64,000 bases of DNA from Flaveria trinervia (GCA_025506515.1 CM046452.1:74001115-74065114); one strand, 5' to 3'. Shown: positions 11,701-23,489, numbered from the stretch's first letter. Program-made: numbers and translations. Notes: generated from the letters alone by a model not told the origin.

Positions 11701-12879
11701 CATCAGTTTTGAATAGAAGGTTAGTGAAAGATAGGGAGGTTAAACCTACTGACTTGGGATTTTGGTCAATGTCTACAGGCATTGAGCCTCTGGTGGGGCT
11801 GTCCCTTGTTGGCTGCTCAGAAGAATGTAGATACTCATTTTGAGGGCTGTTGGTTTGGGTATCGGGCTCCTGGGTTTGAGACTGAGAAGACTCAAAACCC
11901 AAATTGAGGTCAGAAGAGAAGGATGGAGAGACCTCTGACTGAGTGGGAGCCCATGTTTCCACTTTAGTCTTTTTGGATTGAACAGGAGGGGCTTGTTCAA
12001 TCAGAGTAGATTGAACAAGGGTTTGTTTGGGGCGTCTTTGATAAGTGATGGTGATGGGTGGAGAAGGTAGTATGGCATTGTGGAGGTGGTTGCTGGTGTG
12101 GGTTCATCACCTGTGGGTGAACAGGGATGTCACCGGGAGCTATGCGCTCAATCATACCTGGAAGCAGAGTGGTGTACCTTCTAGTGAAGTTGGTGGATAC
12201 CTTCTTCAATGTTTTAAAGATGGTAGGCCACATGTGGGGGACAGTCAGAGCAGCTGCATAGACAAGCATGCTCTGGTCCAACTCATAGTTGATTATGTGT
12301 TGAAGGAACCTAGGATACATGAAGAATTTCTCCCTTTGCAGATTCCCTATTAGATTTGAAAACACAAATCGCGAGTAATTGAAGCACAGACCTCTCACCA
12401 ATCCATGAACTAAGCATCCTATTTCATAAGGGATTTGATCCCATCCTCTGGATTTGTTGGACAAGAAATGAAGAAAAACATGCAGAAGGAACTTCCAATT
12501 GTAGGAGAAGTTGAACTTGTAAATTGTCGACCTGCTGATGTCTCCACCATATCCCATCAGGATATAAGTGCTATCCAAATCTTCCTTAGGGAATTCAGTA
12601 GGAGCTCCTTCATCATGAAGCTCAAGGTGCTCCTTGATGAGTTGTTCAGTGACGATCAACTCTGTTCACATATGCTGGACCATAGTACACGAATCCCATT
12701 TAGGGTTTCGACTTGACCATTTCCCCAAAATTCGGCCATTTGGTTGGAGTAAATAGTGGGGTTAACGGTAGGAGCAATGTAGTAGGTTGATTGGGTGAGA
12801 AAGGAGATGATTTCAGAGAAGTCAGCATCTTTTGAAGAATCAAGAAGTGCGACTTGATTGTGTGAGGATTAAGTGCCAT
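8744..12879 (-). pseudogene. Accessory ORF of element B (YPRF family), frameshifted
   Basis: Unknown function, roughly 1,350 codons in pieces. The start MALNPH at 12879 matches D (54001). The N-module covers 12659-11997: DLDSTYILMGYGGDISRSTI, then GWDQIPYEIGCLVHGLVRGL, then KFFMYPRFLQHIINYELDQS. Next are Ser/Thr-rich linkers and a coiled coil (SKVSNLESLVRTLEARSA, about 11300). Near 9930 comes KDYLWAHGFSGRQVGSMSER inside a Lys/Glu-rich helix, then a C-module with YRWWKVLNWNL at 8952. One frame further, at 8940-8744, are DRLDFLSTKDLYKLLST and SGKNKETDKYLLSLVLKVLR, also present in D. The stop at 8952 is therefore a frameshift artefact. Stops or shifts separate about eight pieces. Confidence 0.75.
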
Positions 12880-13521
12880 TTGGGAAAGGTGAATGTAGAT
12901 GATTTTGAGCTTGGGTAAAGTTGGAGAGGAGAAAATTCTAGGGCAGTAAAGTTGCAAGTAAGAAGATGAAATTGAACAGTCGAGATTATTTAAAAGAGGG
13001 TGGTAAGGCGGTAATGGAGGTTAGGATAAGGTGATGTGATGGTTAAGTGGATGAACTGACAGTGACGACAAGGTTAAAATCAGTTAAATAATCCGACATC
13101 ATTAACAAAATCTCTGCCTTTTACAGTGTGGGGCCCAAGAGATTTACGTTGCACAGTATAATCTCTCTTCCGAGTGGAAAACATTTCTGAAGGTAACTTG
13201 TCTTCCGAATGCCATTCCTACTTCCGAAGCCAAAACTTTGCTTTCGAAGGTTAGAGTTGCTTCCGAATGGAGAATTTGTAAGTCTCGGAAGTAGATCTGA
13301 TATGCAATCAATCGCTTCTTCCAAGGCCAAAAATTCTTCCGAGAAGAAAGTTATCCTTTGAGAAATCTTGCTTTGGAAGATATGAGAATGTCTTCCGAGG
13401 GTTAATTTCTCTTCGGAAGGAATTTACACTTAGAAAATTTTAGAGAGAACTTCTTGTAACAGGGCTTAAATTGTATTGACACAAGACTTACATATTAAAA
13501 AGGTTTTCAAAAGAGATTAAA
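12880..13521 (-). repeat. B spacer between pol and accessory ORF with CTTCCGAAG words
   Basis: Non-coding, about 640 bp. Positions 13160-13425 carry around ten CTTCCGAAG, CTTCGGAAG or one-base variants. The same word fills the B and D LTRs. It lies directly upstream of the accessory ORF start. Confidence 0.7.
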
Positions 13522-16315
13522 TTAATTAATGTTTATCTTCCCAATAGTTGTTATGAGATACTTAAATATTTGTTCATCAAAAGCTTTGGTGAACAGATCA
13601 GCATATTGTTCATTTGAATCAACTTTGATTAACTTAATTAAAATTTTCTCATGAATATCTCTAATGAAATGATACCTGATGTCAATATGCTTTGTCTTGG
13701 AGTGCTTCATCGGATTTTCAGTAATTGAGATAGCACTATTGTTGTCAATATGGATAGGTGTGCTCATAAAGTTAAATCCATAGTATAACATCTGATTTTG
13801 AATCCATAGCAGTTGAGCATAGCAGCTAGCAGCAGCAATGTATTCAGCTTCAACAATTGATGTAGAGACACAGGATTGTTTCTTGCATTGCCATGAGATG
13901 ATCCTTCCACCAAGAAGTTGACATCCTCCTGTTGTTGATTTCTTGTCAACATTGTAGCCTCCATAGTCACTGTTAGAGTATCCATAGAGATTGAAATCCT
14001 TGTTTATGGGATACCAGAGACCTAGTTTAGGTGCTCCTTTAAGGTATCTGAGGATTCTCTTAACAACAGCTAGGTGAGACACCTTTGGAGCAGCCTGATA
14101 TCTTGCACAAATGCAAGTAGCAAACATGATATCAGGTCTACTAGCTGTGAGATACATCAAAGAACCAATAATTGCCCTATACTGATGTTGATCAGTATCC
14201 TCCCTCTCAAGGTTAGGACAAGATTATGGTTTCTGGGTATGGGTGTCTTGGCAGGCTTGCAATCTTTCATATCAAATCTTTCTAAGATGTCAGAGACATA
14301 CTTAGATTGATTAATGAAAAATCCTTCTTCATCTGCTTTACCTGAATTCCAAGAAAAAAAATCCATTTTCCTATGGAACTCATCTCAAACTTTTTCTTGA
14401 TAATGCTCTCAAAGTCCTTGCACATTTGATCATTTGAGGAACCAAATATGATGTCATCAACATAGACTTGAACGAGCAAGATGTCCTTTCCAGACTTTCT
14501 GATGATGACAGTCTTATCAATGGTACCTCTAGTGTAGCCATTCTTAGAACAAACTAAGACAAAGTCTCATACCACAACCTAGGTGCTTGGTGCAGCCCAT
14601 ACAGAGCTTTATCCAACTTGCACACATAGTTGGGGTGTTGTGGGTCTTCAAATCCTGGAGGTTAGCATACATAGACTTCCCTATCTATATCCCCATATAG
14701 AAATACACACTTGACATCAAGTTGATAGACAGTGAAGTCCTTGGATGCAGCATAAGCAAGGAAGATCCTAACTGCCTCAAGTCTTGCAATTGGTGCAAAG
14801 ACATCAGTATAATCAATTCCTTCCTCTTGAGTGTATCCTTGAACTACAAGACTTGCTTTATTCTTGATGATCAAGCCTCTATCATCTCTCTTGTTTCTGA
14901 AAACCCATTTGGTGCCTATAGGTACTTGACCAGATGGTAGCGGACATAGCTTCCATACCTTCTGTCTCTTGAATTGAAGCAGCTCCTCTTGCATTGATTC
15001 AATCCAGCTGCTATCTTTCAAGGAATCTTCTACCTTCTTGGGTTCCATCTAAGATAGAAAGCATGAGTACAAGCAGACATTCCTTTGATGAGTCTGTCCT
15101 CTTGTTCTCACACCCTCAATGACATCCCCTATGATGTTCTCAGTTGGATGAGTGTTGTGAATCCTAAGACGAGGAATCACTTCCAGTTGCAGAGATAAAT
15201 CTAGGTTGGATATTTTCTGCTCAGGAACTAGAACACTCTGTCCAGCTGCTGTTTCAAAGTCATTCAATGAGGACTGATTGAATGAATGAGAAACATCATC
15301 AATGGTTGGTTGTGAAGTAGATTAACAGTTGTCTGTTCCTTCAAAATACTATTTCCTTTGCCTGGTGCTATGGTGGATCGCCTGATGAGTTTTGAGGCTC
15401 AGTAAGTGATTCATTTGTTGAAGCTTCACTGTTCCATGTTATAGTTAAACTATCAGATCTATGAATAGTGGAAGCTTGGTGTATTGTAGCACTTGGAGAA
15501 CTTGGACTAGGTCTGGGAAGCTCAAACAGTTGATCATTAGCAGTAGCATTAGCATCATTTTGAGCACCTGTTCCAACTGAAATATTCTCACAAGATGGTT
15601 TAGAATAGTTTGTAAACAATTCTAAATCAAAAATATGATCAGGGCCATTCCCTAACACAATGAGTGTGCTCATTAACAACTATATTGGATGATTCCTCAA
15701 ATTGTTGATTCTTAATGTTGTATACTCTGTAAGCTTTGGAGCTAGAAGAGTATCCAACAAAGATAGCATCATCCGACTTTTCAGCAAATTTGCTAATTGT
15801 CCTTTGTGTTAAGTATGGTACACCTGCTGCCAAAGGACCTTAGAAAGCCAATGAACGGTGGCCTCCTGTTCCATAGCTCATAAGGGGTCTTCCATGTGGC
15901 TTAACTACAAGAACTCTGTTCTGCACATAGCATGAAGTGCAGACTGCCTCTGCCTAGAATGTTAGAGGTAGCTTTGAATCAGCTAACATAGTTCGAGCAG
16001 CCTCAATAAGTGTCCTATTCCTCCTCTCAGCAACACTGTTTTGTTGAGGAGTTCGAGGAGCACTGTATTGTCTGGCAATCCCTTTGAGTTACAGAATGAG
16101 TCAAAATGAAGTTCTTAAACTCAATCCCTTGATCACTTCTAATTATTTTAACCTTGTGATCATTTGATTTTATATTTTAAGAATAAAAGATTTAATGTTT
16201 CAGCAGTTTCATCTTTAGTTCTTAAAAAGAATACCCATGTGAATCTTGCAAAATCATCAACTATCACAAGGTAGTATGATTTCCTTCCAATGCTCATTAT
16301 ACTTGTGGGACCAAA
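13522..16315 (-). pseudogene. Element B pol, 3' part (integrase end, RT, RNase H)
   Basis: This continues the pol begun at 29308; element A separates the parts inside the integrase core (FGPTSIMSIGRKSYYLVIVDD at 16230-16300). RT: EGIDYTDVFAPIARLEAVRI and QLDVKCVFLYGDIDREVYVC (14662-14830), catalytic YVDDIIFGSS intact at about 14455. RNase H and C-terminus: ASRPDIMFATCICARYQAAP, KHIDIRYHFIRDIHEKIL, stop at 13522. Stops and frameshifts occur at about 16090, 15840, 15050, 14550 and 14340, so no full polyprotein is made. Confidence 0.88.
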
Positions 16316-16320
16316 ATGAT

Positions 16321-17105
16321 TGTTGGACCAAAAGAACCAATGAGCCTGATCAGAGAAACCTCTAAGTCCCACAAGACATCACAACAGCTGAAGAAGACCT
16401 GATCAGCTGTTCTACAAAGTCTGAAGAATACAACTGCTGAAGTACGTCTGAAGTACTGAAGACAAAGACTGAGACAACAGCTGAAGATCTAAAGTCTGAA
16501 GACTTCAACAAGTACTGAAGACAAGACTGAAGATCAACAGCTGAAAGACAAAGTCTGATGTTCAAGTACTGAAGACATCAGCTGATGTTAACAGCTGATG
16601 ACAACAGCTGAAGAGGGCTTCTTCAGTTGTTGTGATGTTTTTCTTCTTCAGTAGTTTTCTTTTCCTTTCAGTAGTTGTTTATTTTTCTTTTCAGTACTTG
16701 TAAACAACTGAAGAGGTTGTTCTTCAGTTGTTGTAGTTTCAGTAGTTTTATGTTTTTCAGTAGTTGTAAATGAGATGTTTAACACTTAGGAACATTTGTA
16801 AGAAGATGTCAGTTGTTGACATCTTCAGTAGTTGTTAAACATCAGTAGTTATAAAACGGTTACATGTCACTTTCAGTGACATCAGCCTACGTCATTCTTT
16901 CCTTTATAAGGAAAGATGACTCACATGTAATCGTGCCTTTGAGGCCGACAATCTTAATGCAATATTCCTTTTGTCGGATATTTCTCTCTATAACAAAATT
17001 CTTTTATCGTTTTATATCAATGTTCTTGTTTGAATTTGTCTAATTCTGAGCTATTCCGCTGCTATATCTGTTCAATCGATTAAACCAAGGGCTGAGATCC
17101 TAACA
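16321..17105 (+). repeat. A 5' LTR
   Basis: 785 bp, TG...CA. The U3 part (16380-16860) is filled with TTCAGTAGTT, TTCAGTTGTT, AACAGCTGAAG and GTACTGAAGAC words in both orientations. Promoter-like signals follow at 16866-16926. Confidence 0.95.
16866..16926 (+). promoter_or_regulatory. A LTR core promoter candidate
   Basis: In order: a 6-bp inverted repeat GTCACT-TTC-AGTGAC (16866-16880), CTACGTCA containing a TGACG bZIP-type core on the minus strand, a TATA-like CTTTATAAGG inside a small palindrome (16898-16914), and ATGACTCA. The right LTR keeps the set, with one base added in the first hairpin. Assignment as promoter is inference. Confidence 0.45.
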
Positions 17106-17107
17106 AA

Positions 17108-17119
17108 TGGTATCAGAGC
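17108..17119 (+). promoter_or_regulatory. A primer-binding site (initiator Met-tRNA)
   Basis: TGGTATCAGAGC, two bases after the LTR end, complementary to the 3' end of plant initiator Met-tRNA. The same sequence and the same 2-base gap are found in B, C, D and J. Confidence 0.9.
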
Positions 17120-17314
17120 AGGTTAATCATTGATCGATCTAACAATTGATCATTGAAACTGTTCAATCGCTCTAAGTTTAATCGAATTAGCAATATTCGC
17201 AAGGATCTGTTATAGAGATTGAGAGTGTATCGCTTCTGGCCGTTTTATTTGAGGTTCTGTGTGGTTTTGAGCTAAATTTATTGTGATTTTACTTGAATCT
17301 GTCTGATTTTCACA

Positions 17315-18889
17315 ATGACTACTTCTTCTAATGATCCTTTCAATACTGGATCCTCTACCAAGCCTCCGATCTTGGTGAGGAATGAGTATAACATTTGGCA
17401 GAGAAGATTGCTCCATCACCTGTCTGTCAATAGCTCAGGTTGTTGGACATCTGTGGTACATGGACCACATAAGCCAATGGTGAATGATCCGGAAACAAAC
17501 CAGTTGGTTCCAAAGAAGAAGGAGCAATACTCCGATGAGGACAAGAAGTTGTTTGAAATCGATGCAAAAGCCCATGGAATTTTGGCTATGGCTATTCCTA
17601 ATGAGATTTACTCTGGGCTTCTGCATTGTGAGTCTGCTCATGACCTCTGGAATGCCATCAAAGAACAATTTGGTGGTACTGATGAGGTTTTAGCAAACAA
17701 CAGGGAAATCCTCGCCCAACAATATGAGACTTTCTCTCATAGAAAGGGTGAGACTCTGACTCAACAATTTGAGCGGTTTTCATGTTTAATCTCTGAATTG
17801 AAAATGGTTAAACATGAATATACCAGGAGTCAGATGAACCATAGATTTTTAAGATCACTGCCTGAGAGATGGAACACATATACCATTGTTCTACGCTCAA
17901 ATGCTGATGTTGATCGCCTATCTCTCACCCAACTTCATGGGAAACTGCTTACATTCGAGAGAGAGATAGAGCAGAAAAGGAAATTGGTTTCATCTGGCAA
18001 GCTCACTGAGGATTTTGTCCAAGGGAACACTGCCCTGATTGGACATCAAGAGTCAGAATATGCGTCATCTGAAAGCCAGTATGATGAGCATATTGATTTC
18101 TCTACAAACACTTCTGAGCCTGCCTTTGTGAGTGTTGATAGTTATTCTGCTGGTAGTAATAGTGACAATCTATGTTTCATCATGGATGATCTCAAGGGGA
18201 TTGCTGATGATGACTTAGAAGAGATGGATATTTTGAGCCAAATGGCCTTGATAAATATCAGATCTCAGAAGTTCTACAAAAGAACTGGAAGGAAATTCCC
18301 AGGACTCTCTGGCAAAACCAAAGTTGGTTTTGACAAGAGTAAGTTGAAGTGCCATAAATGCCACAGGCTTGGGCACTTTGCAAGAGAATGTAGATCATCT
18401 GGATCTAACTCTCCTGCACCCTTTGTGACTTTCCCTGGCAATAGTCAACAAAACAGAGGGCAACAACCTGTCAATTCTGGTTATCATCATCAACCACAAT
18501 CTCCTGCATATTTTGTTCCACAGGGGCCAATGCCATATCCATACCCCTGCTATTACATGCCACAACCAGGCCAGGTTCAAGCACCCACTGCTCAGCAACC
18601 ACATGCACTCCCTGAGCCTCAACCATCCCAATCTCATCAACCTAATCAACTTCAACAACACAGCTTCTTCACACCAGGAGTTGTTGACTGGAGCAGTTTA
18701 CCAGATGATGTGTCTGGTAATGAACAACTGTTCTCAGGTGCTGGTCAACATGGTGGTGAGCATCCTTTTGGAAATCTAGCTCTCATGGCTTTGGAATCCT
18801 CTGATGGATCATCCTCAATACCTCTTCAACACAGGTATCACAGGTATCCTCTGAGGCTAAGGCCAAATTATGTTCTGAAACTTGCATAG
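17315..18889 (+). CDS. Element A gag, N-terminal part with first CCHC knuckle
   Basis: Capsid and nucleocapsid part of the copia polyprotein, forming the virus-like particle in the cytoplasm. ORF of 524 codons starting MTTSSNDPFNTGSSTKPP, about 195 bp after the primer site. Residues 25-225 match the copia gag domain (HDLWNAIKEQFGGTDEVLA, LTQQFERFSCLISELKMVKH). The knuckle CHKCHRLGHFAREC is at 18350-18391, followed by a Pro/Gln-rich tail. The frame is lost near 18810-18830, where the downstream frame continues the protein, so the stop at 18889 is out of the true frame. Confidence 0.85.
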   Translation: MTTSSNDPFNTGSSTKPPILVRNEYNIWQRRLLHHLSVNSSGCWTSVVHGPHKPMVNDPETNQLVPKKKEQYSDEDKKLFEIDAKAHGILAMAIPNEIYSGLLHCESAHDLWNAIKEQFGGTDEVLANNREILAQQYETFSHRKGETLTQQFERFSCLISELKMVKHEYTRSQMNHRFLRSLPERWNTYTIVLRSNADVDRLSLTQLHGKLLTFEREIEQKRKLVSSGKLTEDFVQGNTALIGHQESEYASSESQYDEHIDFSTNTSEPAFVSVDSYSAGSNSDNLCFIMDDLKGIADDDLEEMDILSQMALINIRSQKFYKRTGRKFPGLSGKTKVGFDKSKLKCHKCHRLGHFARECRSSGSNSPAPFVTFPGNSQQNRGQQPVNSGYHHQPQSPAYFVPQGPMPYPYPCYYMPQPGQVQAPTAQQPHALPEPQPSQSHQPNQLQQHSFFTPGVVDWSSLPDDVSGNEQLFSGAGQHGGEHPFGNLALMALESSDGSSSIPLQHRYHRYPLRLRPNYVLKLA

Positions 18890-20164
18890 CAGCATTTGCC
18901 TCTATTAGAGAAGCAAATGTGGCTTTAATCAATAAAAATGTAGAGCTAGAACAAACAATTTCCAAAAATAAAGCTGAGTTTGAGTCTGTGCTAAAAGAGA
19001 AAACTGATGAGATTTACAAATTAAAATGCCAAATTTCTGATGATAAGGCTAGGGAGGATGTACTCTTAGAGAAGTACAAAGACCTCAAAGATACTCTTGC
19101 TGTCACCCAGGTAGAGTGTGATCGATGGGTACAATCTTGCAAGGGCTTTGAAATGCTTCTTAGTAAGCAAACAGCTTCCAATGTGAAGTTTGGAATTGGT
19201 TATAATCACACTGCTCCTCCTACAGTTTTTGCTTCAAGAGCAGGAGCGGATTCTGATGGAGAAAGTAATGACCAATCCACCTCATCATGTGATTCACTAC
19301 TTGATAAAGCACCATCAGTAGTTGAAGTCAGTAGTAATCCCTCTGTGAACCTAACAGCTGATATTGATGGTTCAACTGCTGACACTCACATGATCAATGA
19401 GTTGATCAACCCAAGTGTTATCCCTAGAAGTACTGAGGGTACTGGAGAGCAGGGGATAACATCTGGAGTTCAAATCCTAATGACTGACAGCACTGAAGAG
19501 AAGAAAACTGTCAGTAGGAAGGATTTGAAGCCTACTAAGGAAGTTGACAAGAAGGCAAAAAGTGCTTCTAAACTGCTGAAGAGCAAGTCTTCAGTAGTTT
19601 CATCTTCTTAGTTGATGATCAACAGAAGATGAAGAAGAAACCATGTGAAATATGTGGTCTATTCAATCATCTCACAGATGATTGTTGGTACAAAAAGGGA
19701 TCCAAACTCAAACAAAAAGAGAAAATTAAAGAAAATTTGGCTAAAATGAAAACTGAGTTTGAGTCCAAGTTTGTACCAGCAGCATCAAATCCTGTTACTC
19801 CTATGACCAAAAGAAATCTAAAAAGGAAGGAGTGCAACAGGCAATAGCTGAGGTTGCTCAAAAGAAGATGGTGCAACACAAGAACTCATCATCAAACACC
19901 AATACCAATGTGTCTGAAGAGCTGAAAGCTCTCTCCCAGAATCAGACACAGCTGGTAATGATGGTTCAACATCTGTTGGGAAGAGTTAACCAACTTGATG
20001 GCCCTGTGTTGAAACCCCAGAAAAGGAGATCCAAGCCGAAGGATTCCTCTTCTACACCATCTCCTTCACCTCAAGCTATTGTGTCCAATAAACCTGTTAG
20101 TTTACCATCTGTTGATGAGACCAGGCCCAAAACCAAAAAGGTTTGGGTCTCCAAAACTAACTGA
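18815..20164 (+). pseudogene. Element A gag, C-terminal part: coiled coil and second CCHC knuckle, frameshifted
   Basis: Continuation of gag in three successive frames: 18815-19611, 19612-19847, 19832-20164. First a long coiled coil (NKAEFESVLKEKTDEIYKLK), then an acidic and Ser-rich stretch, a Lys-rich stretch, the knuckle CEICGLFNHLTDDC (19644-19685) and a helical tail ending KKVWVSKTN with TGA at 20162. B and D have the same order (30771 to 29329; 46397 to 50039), which shows that the tail belongs to gag. Two breaks lie in or next to short homopolymer or repeat runs, so they may be assembly errors or recent mutations. Confidence 0.75.
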
Positions 20165-20180
20165 TTGTTTATTTATGCAG
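20157..20180 (+). promoter_or_regulatory. Candidate 3' splice site at gag-pol junction of A
   Basis: CTAAC (20157-20161, branch-point-like) overlaps the gag stop, then a T-rich stretch and TTTATGCAG|G with AG at 20179-20180. The equivalent place in B and C has the same arrangement and D a decayed version. The pol frame opens directly after it. No donor site has been identified. Confidence 0.45.
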
Positions 20181-23100
20181 GTTTCTTCAACATGCCAAAG
20201 TAGCATCTGGTATGTAGACAGTGGGGGATCTATGCATATGACTGGGAACAACTCACTTCTTAATGACTACTCTCCAGGAAGGAAGGGATTTGTTTCCTTT
20301 GGCAATGATGCAAGAGGTTACATCATCGGGAAGGGCTTTGTTTCCAATGGGGAAATAAAGTTTGATGATGTCAACCATGTGGAAAATCTCAAGTATAATC
20401 TTTTGAGTGTCAGTCAATTGTGTGACAAAGGCCATGTTGCCCTTTTCACAAGCCAGAACTGCAGGATTCTGTCATCCAAAGTTCTGAGTTTGATTGACAA
20501 GGTATTGGATGCTCACACTCTCCTGAAGGCCAACAGGACAGGAAGAGTGTATGCCTTAGATCTTTCCAAGAAAATTGATCTCAAAGGCCATCCTTGCCTA
20601 TTTTCCAAGGCCTCTCCTCAAGAATCTAATCTATGGCATAGAAGGCTGGGACATGTTAATTTCAAGAACATGAATCAGCTGATACACCATAGTTTAGTAA
20701 GGGGAATGCCTATGAAGGAGTTCAAGTGTGAAAACAACTGCACTGCTTGTTTGAAAGGAAAACAGCACAAGGTTTCATTTCCACCTATTGAAGAACCAAA
20801 GTCCACTGCCTGCTTACAACTTCTTCACATGGATCTCTTTGGTCCTGTGAGAGTGATGAGCATGGCACAGAAAAAATACTGTCTGGTAATTGTGGATGAT
20901 TACTCCAGATTTGTATGGACTTTCTTTCTACATTCAAAGGATGAAGCTGCACAGAAGATCATAAACTTTGTGTTGTATGCTGAGAAGCAGTATTCCCTCT
21001 CAGTCAAGTGTATTAGAAGTGATAATGGAACAGAATTCAGGAACAATACACTTGATGAATTCTACCTTTCCAAGGGAATAAAGAGACAGTTTAGTATTCC
21101 AAGAACTCCTGAACAGAATGGAGTTGTGGAGAGAAAGAACAGGACCCTCATTGAAGCTGCAAGGTCTATGTTGGCTGATTCTGGACTGCCATTGACCTTT
21201 TGGGCTGAAGCTGTCAACACAGCATGCTATGTGCAGAATAGAGTGCTAATAAATCAGAGGTTGATGAAGACTCCATATGAAGTTCTACATCATTTGGCCC
21301 CTCTCATTTCATTTTTTAGAGCATTTGGGTGTCCCTGTTTCATTCTCAACACAAAGGATCAGCTCCAGAAATTTGATCCTAAGGTGGATGCAGGGTACTT
21401 TGTTGGTTATTCATCAACTTGCAAGGCATACAGAGTCTTCAACTGCAGAACAAAGATGGTTGAAGAGACTTTACATGTCAAGTTCAATGAATCTCCAAAG
21501 GACAAGATTCCACAAAGCCCTGTGGAGCTCTTTGATTTGGACATACTGCAATATGTTCCTTATCAATCTCCTGCTGTTGCTCCTGTCAACAGTTCACCAC
21601 CTGGTGTTACTACTGAAGATGATGATGATAGTAGTAATCACCTCTTCAGGTTTAGTGATCAACTGCCTGAGTCCTCTAAACCTGATGCTCCTGTAGCTCC
21701 AGCCGCACCATCCACAACAAATGCTGATGAGATTTCTGCATCCTCAACTTCATTTGAGTTGCCACCATCTTCATGGTTTCAAGAATCTGCATCAACATCT
21801 GCTGCTGCTGAAGACCCTACAAACACTTGCACAGATTTGATTGTTTACCAAGAGCTGAAAAATCACCCAATATCTCAAATCCTTGGTGATATCAATGCTG
21901 GTGTCTCAACCAGAAGCCAGTTGTCCAATTTCTGCTTCTATGCTCTCTTCATCAGTCAGCTAGAGCCGAAGAACTATCATGTTGCTTTGAGGGACAATGG
22001 ATGGGTTGAAGCCATGCAGCTTGAGCTTCTTCAGTTCAAGAAACAGCAAGTGTGGGAGCTTGTTCCTCTACCCCCAGGTAAGTGTGCAATAGGCACTAAA
22101 TGGGTGTTTAGGAATAAAACTGATGAAAATGGGCTAATTGTTAAGAACAAGGCCAGACTGGTTGTGCAGGGGTTTGCACAAGAAGAAGGTATTGATTATG
22201 ATGAAACCTTTGCCCCTGTAGCCAGACTGGAGGCAATTAGATTGTTTTTAGCCTATGCTGCACTCCACAATCTTAAAGTTTTCCAAATGGATGTCAAAAG
22301 TGCTTTTCTATATGGTACAATAAAAGAAGAAGTTTATGTGTGTCAACCACCAGGCTTTGAGGATAATAAGCACCCAGAATGGGTATATAAGCTTGATAAA
22401 GCTCTTTATGGGTTGAAACAAGCACCTAGAGCTTGGTATGAGACCTTATCAAACTTTCTTCTACAGAATAATTTCACTAGAGGCTCCATAGATAAAACTT
22501 TATTTATTAAGAAGGTGGATCAGCATAAGCTACTTGTTCAAATTTATGTTGATGATATTATATTTGCATCCTCTGATCCCCAATTGTGTGAGGATTTCCA
22601 AACCTTAATGCAACAGAAGTTTGAAATGAGTGCAATGGGAGAATTACAGTTCTTTCTAGGTTTGCAAATCAAACAAAAAGCTGATGGAATTTTCATTCAT
22701 CAGTCTAAATACACAAAAGATCTTTTGAATAAGTTTGATTTACAAAACTGTAAATCCTGTTCTACTCCCATGTGCAACACCACACAATTGGATGTTGATC
22801 AGAAAGGTAAAGGTGTTGATGAAACCCTTTACAGATGTATGATTGGTTCCTTGATGTATTTAACAGCTTCTAGACCAGATATTATGTTTGCTACATGTGT
22901 TTGTGCTAGATTTCAGGCTGCACCTAAGGAGTCTCATCTGATTGCAGTCAAGAGGATCTTTAGATATCTGCAAGGCACACAATCTCTAGGCTTATGGTAT
23001 TCCACTGGACATTCTTGCAAATTAGTTGCTTTCTCTGATAGTGACTATGCAGGATGTAAGTTGACCAGGAAATCAACTTCTGGTGGATGCCAATTCCTAG

Positions 23101-23489
23101 GCAACTGTTTGATTTCTTGGCAGAGTAAGAAACAAACATCTGTTGCTACATCCACTGCTGAAGCCGAGTACATTGCTGCTGCAAGTTGTACATCCCAAAT
23201 ACTCTGGCTTCAGAATCAACTTTTGGATTATGGCATTACAGAGACTAAGACTCCATTATTAATGGATAGTGCTTCAGCTCTTTGCATTGTCAAAAATCCT
23301 GTCCAGCACTCTAGGACCAAACATATAGAAATTAGACATCATTTTATAAGAGATTGTTTTGAAAAGGGTCTAATTAATCCTATGTTTGTGCCTAGTGCTG
23401 ATGAGCTTGCAGACATTTTTACTAAGCCTTTGGATAGTTCAACTTTCCACAACCTGGTGTTAAGGCTTGGTATGCTGCAGCTAGAATAA
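20175..23489 (+). CDS. Element A pol polyprotein: protease, integrase, RT, RNase H
   Basis: Uninterrupted frame of about 1,104 codons from ATG 20175 (an upstream in-frame ATG at 20079 overlaps gag). In order: aspartic protease WYVDSGGSMHMTGN; GAG-pre-integrase zinc region (LWHRRLGH ... CTACLKGKQH); integrase core with MDLFGPV, IRSDNGTEF and NGVVERKNRTLIEAARSML; RT with WVFRNKTDENGLIVKNKARL and catalytic YVDDIIFAS near 22542; RNase H with SDSDYAGCKLTRKST, STAEAEYIAAA and KHIEIRHHFIRDCFEKG. All catalytic residues are present. The frame differs from the end of gag (+1), so expression needs frameshifting, splicing or internal initiation. It makes and inserts the cDNA copy. Confidence 0.93.
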   Translation: MQVSSTCQSSIWYVDSGGSMHMTGNNSLLNDYSPGRKGFVSFGNDARGYIIGKGFVSNGEIKFDDVNHVENLKYNLLSVSQLCDKGHVALFTSQNCRILSSKVLSLIDKVLDAHTLLKANRTGRVYALDLSKKIDLKGHPCLFSKASPQESNLWHRRLGHVNFKNMNQLIHHSLVRGMPMKEFKCENNCTACLKGKQHKVSFPPIEEPKSTACLQLLHMDLFGPVRVMSMAQKKYCLVIVDDYSRFVWTFFLHSKDEAAQKIINFVLYAEKQYSLSVKCIRSDNGTEFRNNTLDEFYLSKGIKRQFSIPRTPEQNGVVERKNRTLIEAARSMLADSGLPLTFWAEAVNTACYVQNRVLINQRLMKTPYEVLHHLAPLISFFRAFGCPCFILNTKDQLQKFDPKVDAGYFVGYSSTCKAYRVFNCRTKMVEETLHVKFNESPKDKIPQSPVELFDLDILQYVPYQSPAVAPVNSSPPGVTTEDDDDSSNHLFRFSDQLPESSKPDAPVAPAAPSTTNADEISASSTSFELPPSSWFQESASTSAAAEDPTNTCTDLIVYQELKNHPISQILGDINAGVSTRSQLSNFCFYALFISQLEPKNYHVALRDNGWVEAMQLELLQFKKQQVWELVPLPPGKCAIGTKWVFRNKTDENGLIVKNKARLVVQGFAQEEGIDYDETFAPVARLEAIRLFLAYAALHNLKVFQMDVKSAFLYGTIKEEVYVCQPPGFEDNKHPEWVYKLDKALYGLKQAPRAWYETLSNFLLQNNFTRGSIDKTLFIKKVDQHKLLVQIYVDDIIFASSDPQLCEDFQTLMQQKFEMSAMGELQFFLGLQIKQKADGIFIHQSKYTKDLLNKFDLQNCKSCSTPMCNTTQLDVDQKGKGVDETLYRCMIGSLMYLTASRPDIMFATCVCARFQAAPKESHLIAVKRIFRYLQGTQSLGLWYSTGHSCKLVAFSDSDYAGCKLTRKSTSGGCQFLGNCLISWQSKKQTSVATSTAEAEYIAAASCTSQILWLQNQLLDYGITETKTPLLMDSASALCIVKNPVQHSRTKHIEIRHHFIRDCFEKGLINPMFVPSADELADIFTKPLDSSTFHNLVLRLGMLQLE

